NCBI GenBank assembly: GCA_030424545.1
Contig: JAUHWL010000004.1
Coordinates: 62,001 to 126,000 of the forward strand
From: Bacteroidia bacterium
GTDB lineage: Bacteria > Bacteroidota > Bacteroidia > Flavobacteriales > Schleiferiaceae
Reading direction: 5' to 3'
DNA: 64,000 bases
This document shows, in pieces, positions 17,183-25,048 of the stretch (position 1 is the stretch's first letter; each line of letters begins with the position of its first letter). Position numbers and translations under genes: made by a program. The notes beneath the pieces were generated by a model. That model ran no database searches. It was given only the letters and a program-made list of their open reading frames with translations, and was not told the origin of the DNA.

Positions 17183-17755
17183 TTATACAGGTAAATCTCT
17201 TTCGGTGTATTTATTAATATATGTGGCAAGCCAATACAATAGCAAAACAGGAATTGGTAACACAAGCGAAATTAAAGTTAAATGACCCGCCCAGCTAAAG
17301 AACACATACTTGTGTCTGGTAATTCTAGAAAGTGTTATGGCTTGCTGGGCAAGATCTAATTCAATTCTAGGTATAGGTTCTGTTAATTTTAAATTGTGGT
17401 ACTCATAAACTTTGGCCAAATATTCTTCTGGGCCATATTGCCGTATGTGGCCGAAATAAAAAATCCCATACTTTTTTCTGGCATTCCATTTTTTTAATTG
17501 TAAGCTAGACAAAGATTTTGTTTGAGAACCAAAACTGGGCAAAAAAGCAATAATGGCTAAGGTTATGGCAATTATTAAAACAACTGCACTAAAGTGCCAA
17601 TGCCTTTGAACAAAGTCTGGGAAATAAGAATTTCCTTCTACCATAACATACAATGCAGCGCCATTAAACGTAATAAGCGCTGCATTCTTTGCTTCAGCAA
17701 ACCTCAACGATTCTTGAACGTTGTGCCCAATTTTTTCTAGTTTTTCTATGATCAT
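17183..17755 (-). CDS. Pycsar-effector-like membrane protein (DUF5706/PycTM type)
   Basis: This 190-residue protein resembles the transmembrane effector domain of Pycsar antiphage systems. A first amphipathic region FAEAKNAALITFNGAAL leads into a membrane segment (about residues 24-42). A second helix pair follows (AVVLIIAITLAIIAFLPSFG, about 56-75), then a soluble region with YGIFYFGHIRQYGPEEYL, then ELDLAQQAITLSRITRHKY before the last helix (about 155-180). In characterised systems a neighbouring cyclase makes cCMP or cUMP that triggers membrane damage. No cyclase gene is in the window, so this copy is an orphan or has another role. It follows FTCD by 30 bases on the same strand. The family call comes from motif recognition, not a search. 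Confidence 0.72.
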   Translation of the reverse strand: MIIEKLEKIGHNVQESLRFAEAKNAALITFNGAALYVMVEGNSYFPDFVQRHWHFSAVVLIIAITLAIIAFLPSFGSQTKSLSSLQLKKWNARKKYGIFYFGHIRQYGPEEYLAKVYEYHNLKLTEPIPRIELDLAQQAITLSRITRHKYVFFSWAGHLTLISLVLPIPVLLLYWLATYINKYTERDLPV

Positions 17756-17785
17756 AGTTCAATGCGAATTGCAAAAAGAAAGGTA

Positions 17786-19477
17786 TTAAATCTTAGATAA
17801 AACAACTGCCATAATCTCCTTTTCAACTTTTGTTGCTTCTTTAAGAATCTGTTCTGCATTTTCCATAGCAGAAGATACAAATTGAGCGTCTTTAAAGCCT
17901 AAACAATTAATTCTGACATTTAAATATGCGCCTCTAACAGCAGTTAAGGCACACATAGCGCCAACTGCTGCGTCACTTACCGATGCTTCTAGTCCTGTTT
18001 TTGCCATTTCTTGCATAACCTCCATAGAGTTTAGTGCGCACTGCATCACTTCTAAAGGAGCATTTATAGCAAATTTTGTGGCCTCTACAATGGCTAATGA
18101 ACGCGCTTCTTTTTCATTTTGAGTTGATTTTGGTAAACGGTAGGCATCTAATATTTTGTTGTAAGCGTTGGTATCTTCATCTACTAAAAACATTAATTTT
18201 TCTTTATAACGTTGTCCTTTTACTGCCCAATCGGAATAGTATTCCCATTTATCATCCCAACCTCTTTTATGCGCAGATAAATTGGCCACCATTGTTCCTA
18301 ACGCAACCCCTAGTGCACCTACGTAGGCAGAAATAGACCCTCCACCTGGAGCCGGACTTTCTGCTGCTGTTTCATTGGTAAAGTCAGTAAGCGATAGATC
18401 CACAAGTTTTTTTGGTTCACCTGCGGCCATTACATATTCAATCACGCTCTTTTGTGGGTCAAAAGGTTTTAAATCATCTAATCCAAGAGATTTTACCGCA
18501 ATTTTTATTTTTTCATGTTCATCAATCCCTAAGGATCTATTTTGTTTTTCTAGGAAAAAATCAGCAGCATCTAGCAAAGCTTGTTTAGGAATAAGCCCAA
18601 CCAATTCTGAGCCCGTTACTCTTAAACCGCGGTTTGTTGCAGAAAGTACAGTTTCGTAAAACGCTTCATGCACAGATGTGATAGAAATGTTGGTTAAATT
18701 GTAAGAAATCTGCGCGATGCCATATTCCTCTATATACCAACCAATACCTTTTACTGCTTTTAGTTTTCCTGGAATTCTAACAGGCTCTCCGTGTTCATCA
18801 AGTACAGGTTTACCACTTGGTTTCCCATCAATGGTTTTTATTCTTCCTGCCTCGCGGATGTCAAACGCAACGGCACTTGCTCTGCGGGTAGAAGTTGTAT
18901 TTAAATTTACATTGTAGGCCACTAAAAAATCTCTAGCGCTAATAGCAGTTGCGCCAGTTTTGGCCACAGATGTAGTAAACTCAGCAGGACCAAAATCAGG
19001 TTTCCAATTTGGATCAACTAATTTTTTGGATAACCCTTCATACTGGCCGCTTCTACAGTTGGCCAGGTTTTTACGTTTTTCTTCTTGGGCTGCATTTTCA
19101 TAGCAATAAACAGGGATGCTCAATTCAGTTCCAACACGTTTGGCAAGTTTGTGAGCGTATGGAATAACTTCTTCCATTTTTATGTTTGCAATTGGTACAA
19201 GAGGACAAACATCTGTGGCGCCAAACCTAGGGTGTTCTCCACTATGTTTACTCATATCAATTAACTCTGCAGCTTTTTTTATGAGTATAAATGCAGCCTC
19301 AATTACGTTTTCTGGTTCACCTACAAATGTTATTACGGTTCTATTTGTGGCCGCACCGGCATCTATATCTAATAGTTTTACACCTTCAACGGTTTCTACT
19401 ACCGCGGCAATTTTATTTATTTTATCCAAATCTCTTCCTTCGGAGATATTGGGTACACATTCAATTATTTTTTTCAT
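17786..19477 (-). CDS. ftcd: Bifunctional glutamate formimidoyltransferase / formimido-THF cyclodeaminase
   Basis: This 563-residue enzyme takes the formimino group of formiminoglutamate, the product of histidine breakdown, onto tetrahydrofolate and then deaminates it to methenyl-THF. The N-terminal transferase domains (about 1-330) begin KIIECVPNISEGRD and include SGEHPRFGATDVCPLVPI. The C-terminal cyclodeaminase (about 350-563) has ESPAPGGGSISAYVGALG. Bacteria more often have separate enzymes; the fusion is common in Bacteroidota and animals. The start is the ATG at 19477; the longer frame from a TTG at 19504 would cross a terminator hairpin. HutI is encoded nearby on the same strand; HutH and HutU are not in the window. 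Confidence 0.95.
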   Translation of the reverse strand: MKKIIECVPNISEGRDLDKINKIAAVVETVEGVKLLDIDAGAATNRTVITFVGEPENVIEAAFILIKKAAELIDMSKHSGEHPRFGATDVCPLVPIANIKMEEVIPYAHKLAKRVGTELSIPVYCYENAAQEEKRKNLANCRSGQYEGLSKKLVDPNWKPDFGPAEFTTSVAKTGATAISARDFLVAYNVNLNTTSTRRASAVAFDIREAGRIKTIDGKPSGKPVLDEHGEPVRIPGKLKAVKGIGWYIEEYGIAQISYNLTNISITSVHEAFYETVLSATNRGLRVTGSELVGLIPKQALLDAADFFLEKQNRSLGIDEHEKIKIAVKSLGLDDLKPFDPQKSVIEYVMAAGEPKKLVDLSLTDFTNETAAESPAPGGGSISAYVGALGVALGTMVANLSAHKRGWDDKWEYYSDWAVKGQRYKEKLMFLVDEDTNAYNKILDAYRLPKSTQNEKEARSLAIVEATKFAINAPLEVMQCALNSMEVMQEMAKTGLEASVSDAAVGAMCALTAVRGAYLNVRINCLGFKDAQFVSSAMENAEQILKEATKVEKEIMAVVLSKI

Positions 19478-19490
19478 TATTAAGTTTATT

Positions 19491-19518
19491 AAAAAAGCCT
19501 CCAATTTCTAAGAGGCTT
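19491..19518 (-). terminator. Terminator after uspA, immediately before FTCD
   Basis: On the minus strand a 7-bp stem AAGCCTC/GAGGCTT (arms 19512-19518 and 19495-19501) is followed by a T-run. It ends only about 14 bases before the FTCD start codon, leaving no room for a separate promoter downstream of it, so it may act as an attenuator or be partly read through. Confidence 0.65.
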
Positions 19519-19547
19519 CTATTTAATAGTATTACACGTTTCATTCA

Positions 19548-20375
19548 TTATCTAAAAACCTGAAATATATCTCCTACAGTTGAAATGTCTTTAGTATTCA
19601 TTATTAAGACGGGGATATTGTGCTTATTCGTAATAACATTCTGATCAAAGCTTGCTCCAAACAAGTTCTTTATGCCATCATCTTTATGGTTTACAATTGC
19701 AATCATATCTGCATCAATAGAATTTGCAAAATCTATTAGTTGGTCTCCAAAGTCTTTTTCACCAGAAGCTATGGTTGTAGAGTAACTTACGTTATGCTCG
19801 GCTAAGTATTTTTTAGAAAAAGCTAAATTTCTTTTTACGGCATTTTCTAGAAATTCATCATTGTGTTTAGAAACAAACAAGTGCACTTTGGCAACAAATG
19901 TTTCTGCAGCCTCAACTACGGCAGTAAGTATTTGTTTTTCTTCTACGCCCATATCTATAGGCATAACAATACTGTTAATATCATCATTAATAGGAGGGCT
20001 ATTTTGAGTGATGATAAACGGTACAGATGAGTTTGTTACAACTTTTAGGGCGCGGCTTCCCATAACATACTGCATTCCCATCAACCCATGCGTTCCCATA
20101 AAAATTAACCCACTTTGTAATTCAGCTGCGGTGGCACCAATATCATCATAGATATTTCCTGCTTTTACCATGCCTTTTAAAGGCACGTTAGTATAACTAA
20201 ATTGGCCAATAAGGTTGTTTATTTTTTCAGTTGCGCTTTGTTCAGTTTCATTTTTTTCTAAAATATGTAAAAGTGCTATACCGGTATTTAAAAGCTTGGC
20301 GGCACCTATGGCATACTTCACAGCGTTATTTGAAATCTCGGTAAAATCTACAGGAACTAGAATATTATATTTCAT
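19548..20375 (-). CDS. Tandem universal stress protein (UspA family)
   Basis: This 275-residue cytoplasmic protein has two Usp domains (about 1-140 and 145-275). Domain one starts YNILVPVDFTEISNNAVKYA and has the nucleotide-binding run GTHGLMGMQYVMGSRALKVV with the G-x2-G-x9-GS spacing, so it probably binds ATP. Domain two is divergent (IVMPIDMGVEEKQIL; MIAIVNHKDDGIKNLFGASF). It follows the HD-domain gene by 11 bases, and a terminator follows it. Its role in stress physiology is inferred from the family. Confidence 0.92.
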   Translation of the reverse strand: MKYNILVPVDFTEISNNAVKYAIGAAKLLNTGIALLHILEKNETEQSATEKINNLIGQFSYTNVPLKGMVKAGNIYDDIGATAAELQSGLIFMGTHGLMGMQYVMGSRALKVVTNSSVPFIITQNSPPINDDINSIVMPIDMGVEEKQILTAVVEAAETFVAKVHLFVSKHNDEFLENAVKRNLAFSKKYLAEHNVSYSTTIASGEKDFGDQLIDFANSIDADMIAIVNHKDDGIKNLFGASFDQNVITNKHNIPVLIMNTKDISTVGDIFQVFR

Positions 20376-20386
20376 ATTGTACTGTT

Positions 20387-20986
20387 TTAAATAGTTTTTC
20401 CATCAATATTTTTAAGAATATTTAGATTTTTTTGTTTGGTTTCGTTCAGTAATTTTTGAGTATAAGGTAGGTGATATTCGTGATTTTCTAAGAAGTTTAT
20501 TTGAATCTCTTTCCAATGGTTTTCATCTTTCAAAGCATCTAACCCCACAAGTTCGCCTTTAAAATGATCTGCAATTTCGAAATAATAGTTACATCCTAAA
20601 TAGTACAAATCTGCATCGCAGATAATTTTTTCTAACAAGGTTTTTGGGGTTTGAGGAATTTTAGTGGCCATAATCATCCCACAAATAATCTCTATATCTT
20701 CTTTAGAATATCCGTATTCTGGTAATAGTTTTCTGGCCTCAATACAGCTTCGTTCTTCATGTTTTTCATGGCTTATTACAAAACCGTAATCATGCATGCT
20801 CGCGGCTGTTTGTAATAAGATCATATCAGATACTGATAAATTTAGTTTGTGTCCTAAAAATGTGGAATCTCTAAAAACCATGCAAATATGCCTTGGTGAA
20901 TGATAAGAGTATTTCTTATCTAAGCCTGTAGACTGATTTTTAAATACGAGTTTGATGAGCTTGTCGAATTGTATTTTATTGGTCAC
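20387..20986 (-). CDS. HD-domain phosphohydrolase
   Basis: This 199-residue soluble protein carries the metal ligands of the HD superfamily: His in YHSPRHICMVF, the HD pair in ASMHDYGFVISHEKHEE and the distal Asp in IICDADLYYLG. The pattern resembles HD domains that in Bacteroidota are fused to Pycsar-effector-like (DUF5706) domains or linked to nucleotide cyclases, which would fit cyclic-nucleotide hydrolysis; the substrate is not known. The start is a GTG; I see no in-frame ATG for another 31 codons. It lies 64 bases downstream of the regulator gene, with a spaced direct repeat in that gap, and is followed at once by UspA. Confidence 0.8.
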   Translation of the reverse strand: MTNKIQFDKLIKLVFKNQSTGLDKKYSYHSPRHICMVFRDSTFLGHKLNLSVSDMILLQTAASMHDYGFVISHEKHEERSCIEARKLLPEYGYSKEDIEIICGMIMATKIPQTPKTLLEKIICDADLYYLGCNYYFEIADHFKGELVGLDALKDENHWKEIQINFLENHEYHLPYTQKLLNETKQKNLNILKNIDGKTI

Positions 20987-20993
20987 GCGAATG

Positions 20994-21025
20994 CTTTTTA
21001 CGAATCTGAGAATCTTTTTACGAAT
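20994..21025. repeat. 12-bp direct repeat with 20-bp spacing upstream of the HD gene
   Basis: The sequence CTTTTTACGAAT occurs at 20994-21005 and again at 21014-21025, start to start 20 bases, two turns of the helix. It fills the gap between the AraC-type regulator gene and the HD gene. Direct repeats about 20-21 bp apart are typical of AraC-family operators, so it is a candidate site for the adjacent regulator. Confidence 0.5.
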
Positions 21026-21050
21026 TAAAATTTACAATGTTTCACATAAG

Positions 21051-22643
21051 TTACCTATCGTTACGTATAACTTCGCTTGGTTTTTTGCCATAAACTTCTT
21101 GAAAAACTCTACTAAAATATGCAGGGCTACTAAATCCAAATTTATAAGCAATTTCGCTTATTGTACCAGTATGTCCTTCTAATTCTATTAATGCCTTTTT
21201 TAGTTTAAAACGTTTTATGTATTGAGTAGTAGATTGGTTGGAGATTGCTTTTAACTTTCTGTGAATCTGAGTTCTACTCATAAACATTTCATCGCTTAAT
21301 TGATTCACATTAAATTCGTCATCAGAAATATGATGATCTATAATACTATTCAGTTTTGACAAAAAGCTGTCTTCTAATGAAAGGGACTTTGTTGTTTTTA
21401 TTTCATTAAGTGCTTTTTGCCAAGCGGATTCAAATACTCTTTTTCTATTTTCTATTAAATTATTTAATCTAGAAATAGTTGTTTCTGCATCGCCAGAATC
21501 TATTATTACATCATCGGCTTTTGTTTCAGATAGGAGTGTTTTTCTAGAATCTACGGTTGCATCTGGAGAATATACAACAATGGGGATGTGACTAACTACC
21601 GTATTTCTTTTTAAAAACTGTATGGTTTCTTTTAAGTTTAAATCTTTTAAACCTTCTTGAATTATAATTAGGTCAGGCACAAAATCAAAGATGTGGCCGA
21701 GGGCAATATCTATGTCATAAACAAAGATTAATTCCTTTTCATTTGGGTAAATGCTTTTCCAGTATTCCTCTTGTTTTTTATTGGCGGCAATAACAACAAG
21801 GTTAGAATCACTTTTCGAAGATTTTATTTGTAGAATCTCATCAGTATCTACATTAAGTACAACTTCTTTACTCGTTAATTGCTCTGCACTTTCTTTGTCC
21901 ATTATTTCTACATGATCAAACGGTAAGGTGTTCGGGTTTGTATAAATGGGTAAGAGAATTTTAAATTTAGTGTACTCAAATTTTGTGCTCTCAACAGAAA
22001 TTGTTCCTCCAATTAACTCAGTTAAAAGTTTAGTTAAGTATAACCCAATACTAGTGCCTTGGTAGTGGGCTAGGTGTATGGGGTCTTCATCATAATTTAA
22101 GCTAAATACATGAGGTACTTTTTCAGGTACAATACCAATTCCGTTGTCCCAAATTTCTAATTGCAACTGGTTGCTATCACTTAAATGGAAAAGGGAAACT
22201 TTAACAATACCTGTATTGCTATTAGAAAACCGAATACCATTGGCAATGAGCTTGTAAACTATTTTAAACAGGTTTTTATAGTCTACATAGCATTGTAAGT
22301 CTTTAATGCTAGAGGTAAATTGAAGTTTTATTTTTTTGTTTTGGGCAGCTGTTTGAAACATCATGCAGATATTATCTATAAAATCTACAATGTTGGTATA
22401 TGCTAAATTGTGAATAACATTACCATTCATTGCTCTAGAAATAGAAAACACATCATTGGTTAATGATCTGTATTTATAAGCATTTCTTAAAGCAACATCA
22501 AGCTGCATTCTTTTTTTAGGTTCTTTTTCTTCTCGCTGAAGTTCTTCTAATGTAGCTACGAGTGTACTTAAAGGAGATGTAAATTCATGCGTTAGGTTAA
22601 CAGCTAATTTCGCAATTCGCTGAAGTTCTTTGTTATTTTCCAT
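21051..22643 (-). CDS. Soluble histidine kinase / pseudoreceiver / AraC-type hybrid regulator
   Basis: This 530-residue protein has no signal peptide, membrane segment or sensor domain. A HisKA H-box LTHEFTSPLSTL (His19) opens the protein; the ATPase domain (about 130-235) has IWDNGIGIVPEKV and GTSIGLYLTKLLTELIGG. Residues about 278-395 have a receiver-like fold, but the acidic pair is Ala-Ala, the phosphoacceptor position is Gln329 (PDLIIIQEGL) and the usual KP is lost. The C-terminus (about 430-530) is an AraC helix-turn-helix domain (IAYKFGFSSPAYFSRVFQEV). It lies 19 bases after hutI, so it may control the histidine-degradation or HD/usp genes. Confidence 0.88.
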   Translation of the reverse strand: MENNKELQRIAKLAVNLTHEFTSPLSTLVATLEELQREEKEPKKRMQLDVALRNAYKYRSLTNDVFSISRAMNGNVIHNLAYTNIVDFIDNICMMFQTAAQNKKIKLQFTSSIKDLQCYVDYKNLFKIVYKLIANGIRFSNSNTGIVKVSLFHLSDSNQLQLEIWDNGIGIVPEKVPHVFSLNYDEDPIHLAHYQGTSIGLYLTKLLTELIGGTISVESTKFEYTKFKILLPIYTNPNTLPFDHVEIMDKESAEQLTSKEVVLNVDTDEILQIKSSKSDSNLVVIAANKKQEEYWKSIYPNEKELIFVYDIDIALGHIFDFVPDLIIIQEGLKDLNLKETIQFLKRNTVVSHIPIVVYSPDATVDSRKTLLSETKADDVIIDSGDAETTISRLNNLIENRKRVFESAWQKALNEIKTTKSLSLEDSFLSKLNSIIDHHISDDEFNVNQLSDEMFMSRTQIHRKLKAISNQSTTQYIKRFKLKKALIELEGHTGTISEIAYKFGFSSPAYFSRVFQEVYGKKPSEVIRNDR

Positions 22644-22662
22644 AGATTGATGTTAGAAACAT

Positions 22663-23907
22663 TTATTGTTGCACACCGCCTAAAAATACAGTTTCTATGT
22701 GGTTATGTCCAAAATTGTATGAAATATATTCTAGCGAAGGAATTTTTTTAGTGACCAATAAATTGGCTCGTTTGCCTTTTGTAATGCTTCCCAACAAATT
22801 AGATTGTTCTATGGCTGCGGCAGCGTTAATGGTGCTGGCATTAAAAGCCTCTATTGGGGTAAGCTTCATGTTTATACAAGCGGCACTTTGTACAAGCTGC
22901 ATATTACCACAGGGTGTAGAACCCGGATTATAATCTGTTGCTAGGGCAATTATACTATTGTTGTTAACTAGTTTTCGTGCGGGTGCATAGGGTATGTTTA
23001 TAAAAAAAGAACACAACGGCAGCAAAGTGGCAATGGTTTTAGAATCTTTTAAAAAGGTATAATCTATGTCATCCATCACCTCTAAATGATCTACACTAAT
23101 TGCATTGTTTTTTACGGCTACCTCTATACCACCAATAGCGTTAAATTGATTTACATGAATTTTAGATTTTAATCCAAGTGCCATTGCTTTTTGTAATAGT
23201 GTATTTGTTTGTTCTGCGCTGAAATAGCCTTTTTCACAAAAAATATCTACATAATCGGCCAATTGGTTTTCTACAATGGTGGGAAGAATATCTTCAATTA
23301 ACATGTTTAAATACCCGTCAGCATTGTTTTTAAATTCAACTGGTACAGCATGTGCCCCTAAAAAAGATGATTTAATAATGGCGTTTGATTCTTTTTTTAA
23401 CCGCTGTATTACACGAAGCATTTTTAGTTCAGATTCTTTAGTAAGACCATAGCCGCTTTTTATTTCAATAGCGCCAGTACCTAGGGCAATTACTTCGTCT
23501 AGTCTTTTTTTGGCAGCAATGTATAAGTCTTCTTCGCTGGTGTTCTGCAGTTTTTTAGCCGAATTTAAAATACCTCCGCCTCCTTCGGCTATTTCCTCGT
23601 ATGTTGCTCCGTTTAGCCTCATTTTAAACTCGTCTTCTCTTGTGCCTGCATAAACCAAATGGGTATGAGAGTCTACAAAAGCGGGGAGTACAAGCCGATC
23701 TGTGCAATCAACAATTTGTGCATCTTTCTTATGCGCATCTGTAATTGATTCTAATCCGCCAAAATCTTCTATTTTATCATCAACAACAAGCAACCAAGCA
23801 TTGTCTATTGTTTGTATTGTATTGAGCTCTTTGCCAATTAGATTGGTTACACTTGCGGGTAATATTCCGGCCAATTGTTTTATGTTCTGAAATAGAATTT
23901 TATTCAT
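22663..23907 (-). CDS. hutI: Imidazolonepropionase
   Basis: This enzyme hydrolyses imidazolonepropionate to formiminoglutamate, the third step of histidine degradation; FTCD downstream on the same strand handles the product. The 414 residues have amidohydrolase metal ligands in DSHTHLVYAGTREDEF, the loop EGGGGILNSAKK, and HVNQFNAIGG, VDHLEVM and ALATDYNPGSTPCGNM further on. The start is the ATG at 23907 (MNKILFQNIKQLAG); the frame extends upstream but would run into the divergent aroC start region. It leads the minus-strand run of hutI, regulator, HD, usp, FTCD and the Pycsar-like gene. Confidence 0.95.
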   Translation of the reverse strand: MNKILFQNIKQLAGILPASVTNLIGKELNTIQTIDNAWLLVVDDKIEDFGGLESITDAHKKDAQIVDCTDRLVLPAFVDSHTHLVYAGTREDEFKMRLNGATYEEIAEGGGGILNSAKKLQNTSEEDLYIAAKKRLDEVIALGTGAIEIKSGYGLTKESELKMLRVIQRLKKESNAIIKSSFLGAHAVPVEFKNNADGYLNMLIEDILPTIVENQLADYVDIFCEKGYFSAEQTNTLLQKAMALGLKSKIHVNQFNAIGGIEVAVKNNAISVDHLEVMDDIDYTFLKDSKTIATLLPLCSFFINIPYAPARKLVNNNSIIALATDYNPGSTPCGNMQLVQSAACINMKLTPIEAFNASTINAAAAIEQSNLLGSITKGKRANLLVTKKIPSLEYISYNFGHNHIETVFLGGVQQ

Positions 23908-23966
23908 TTGTTCATATTTAATTTGATGGAAATTTAATAACTCTTTGGGTAGCGCAAAAATCAGTT

Positions 23967-23974
23967 TATTTTTG
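23967..23974 (+). promoter_or_regulatory. -7 promoter element TATTTTTG abutting aroC
   Basis: An exact TAnnTTTG match with only six bases to the aroC ATG at 23981, predicting a nearly leaderless transcript for the four-gene operon. Confidence 0.5.
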
Positions 23975-23980
23975 AGGCAA

Positions 23981-25039
23981 ATGGCAGGAAATACTTTTGG
24001 TACCTTATTTCGGTTAACCACTTTTGGTGAATCTCATGGCGTTGCCATAGGCGGTGTTATTGATGGTTGTCCGCCTGGGCTAAATATTGATGTTGCTTAC
24101 ATACAGAAGCAACTTGATAAACGCAAACCTGGGCAGTCTAGAATCTCTACTCCGCGCAAAGAAAAGGATTGTGTGGAGCTTTTGTCGGGAATTTTTGAAG
24201 GCAAATCTACTGGAGCACCTATAGGTTTCGTCATTAAGAACGAATCTCAGATTTCTAAAGATTATAACCACCTTAAAGATGTTTATAGACCTTCTCATGC
24301 AGATTTTACTTACGATAAAAAATATGGGATTAGAGATTATAAAGGAGGTGGGCGAAGTTCTGCCCGTGAAACAGCTTGCCGCATTGTTGGCGGTGCCATA
24401 GCTGCGGCTATTCTTCCAGATATTAAAGTTCGCAGTTTTGTGTCTCAGGTAGGTTCTATAAAAGTAGAAGAGCAAAACGTTGATTTAGAAAACATAGATA
24501 CAAACATTGTACGCTGTCCAGATCAGGCTATTGCTTTAAAAATGATTAAACTCATTGAAGAAGTAAGGGATGCTGGCGATACGATAGGTGGGAAAATAAC
24601 ATGTGTTATAGAAGGTGTTCCGGCAGGGTTAGGTGAGCCCGTTTTTGATAAACTTCATGCCGATTTAGGCAAGGCCATGTTAAGCATTAATGCGGTAAAG
24701 GGTTTTGAAATAGGCAGCGGTTTTACTGCTGTAGAACTTAAAGGTTCTGAGCACAATGATGCTTTTTTACCCAATGGTAAAACAAAATCAAACTTTAGTG
24801 GAGGAGTACAAGGTGGCATTAGCAATGGCCAAAACATTTTTTTTAATGTTGCTTTTAAACCGGTAGCTACAATTAAACTTCCGCAAGAAACAATAAACAT
24901 AAAAGGAGATGCTGTACAACTAGAAGCAAAAGGAAGGCACGACCCTTGCGTAGTACCTAGAGCAGTACCCATAGTAGATGCTATGGCTTACTTGGTTTTA
25001 GCAGATCACTTTTTAAGACAAAAGACAAATCAAATTTAA
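23981..25039 (+). CDS. aroC: Chorismate synthase
   Basis: This is the last step of the shikimate pathway, converting 5-enolpyruvylshikimate 3-phosphate to chorismate with reduced flavin. The 352 residues begin [20 protein letters not shown] and contain the signatures [18 protein letters not shown] and [19 protein letters not shown], and end with [19 protein letters not shown]. The start at 23981 is chosen over a TTG at 23945 because of the family N-terminus and the -7 element between them. It heads an operon with a cation symporter, an AsmA-like protein and a PD40/OmpA protein, an arrangement without obvious metabolic logic. Confidence 0.97.
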   Translation: MAGNTFGTLFRLTTFGESHGVAIGGVIDGCPPGLNIDVAYIQKQLDKRKPGQSRISTPRKEKDCVELLSGIFEGKSTGAPIGFVIKNESQISKDYNHLKDVYRPSHADFTYDKKYGIRDYKGGGRSSARETACRIVGGAIAAAILPDIKVRSFVSQVGSIKVEEQNVDLENIDTNIVRCPDQAIALKMIKLIEEVRDAGDTIGGKITCVIEGVPAGLGEPVFDKLHADLGKAMLSINAVKGFEIGSGFTAVELKGSEHNDAFLPNGKTKSNFSGGVQGGISNGQNIFFNVAFKPVATIKLPQETINIKGDAVQLEAKGRHDPCVVPRAVPIVDAMAYLVLADHFLRQKTNQI

Positions 25040-25048
25040 AATACTAAA

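Noticed and set aside
17183-20986. A complete Pycsar antiphage system
   Set aside because: An effector-like protein and an HD hydrolase are present, but no uridylate or cytidylate cyclase is encoded in the window, and two metabolic or stress genes and a terminator separate the candidates.
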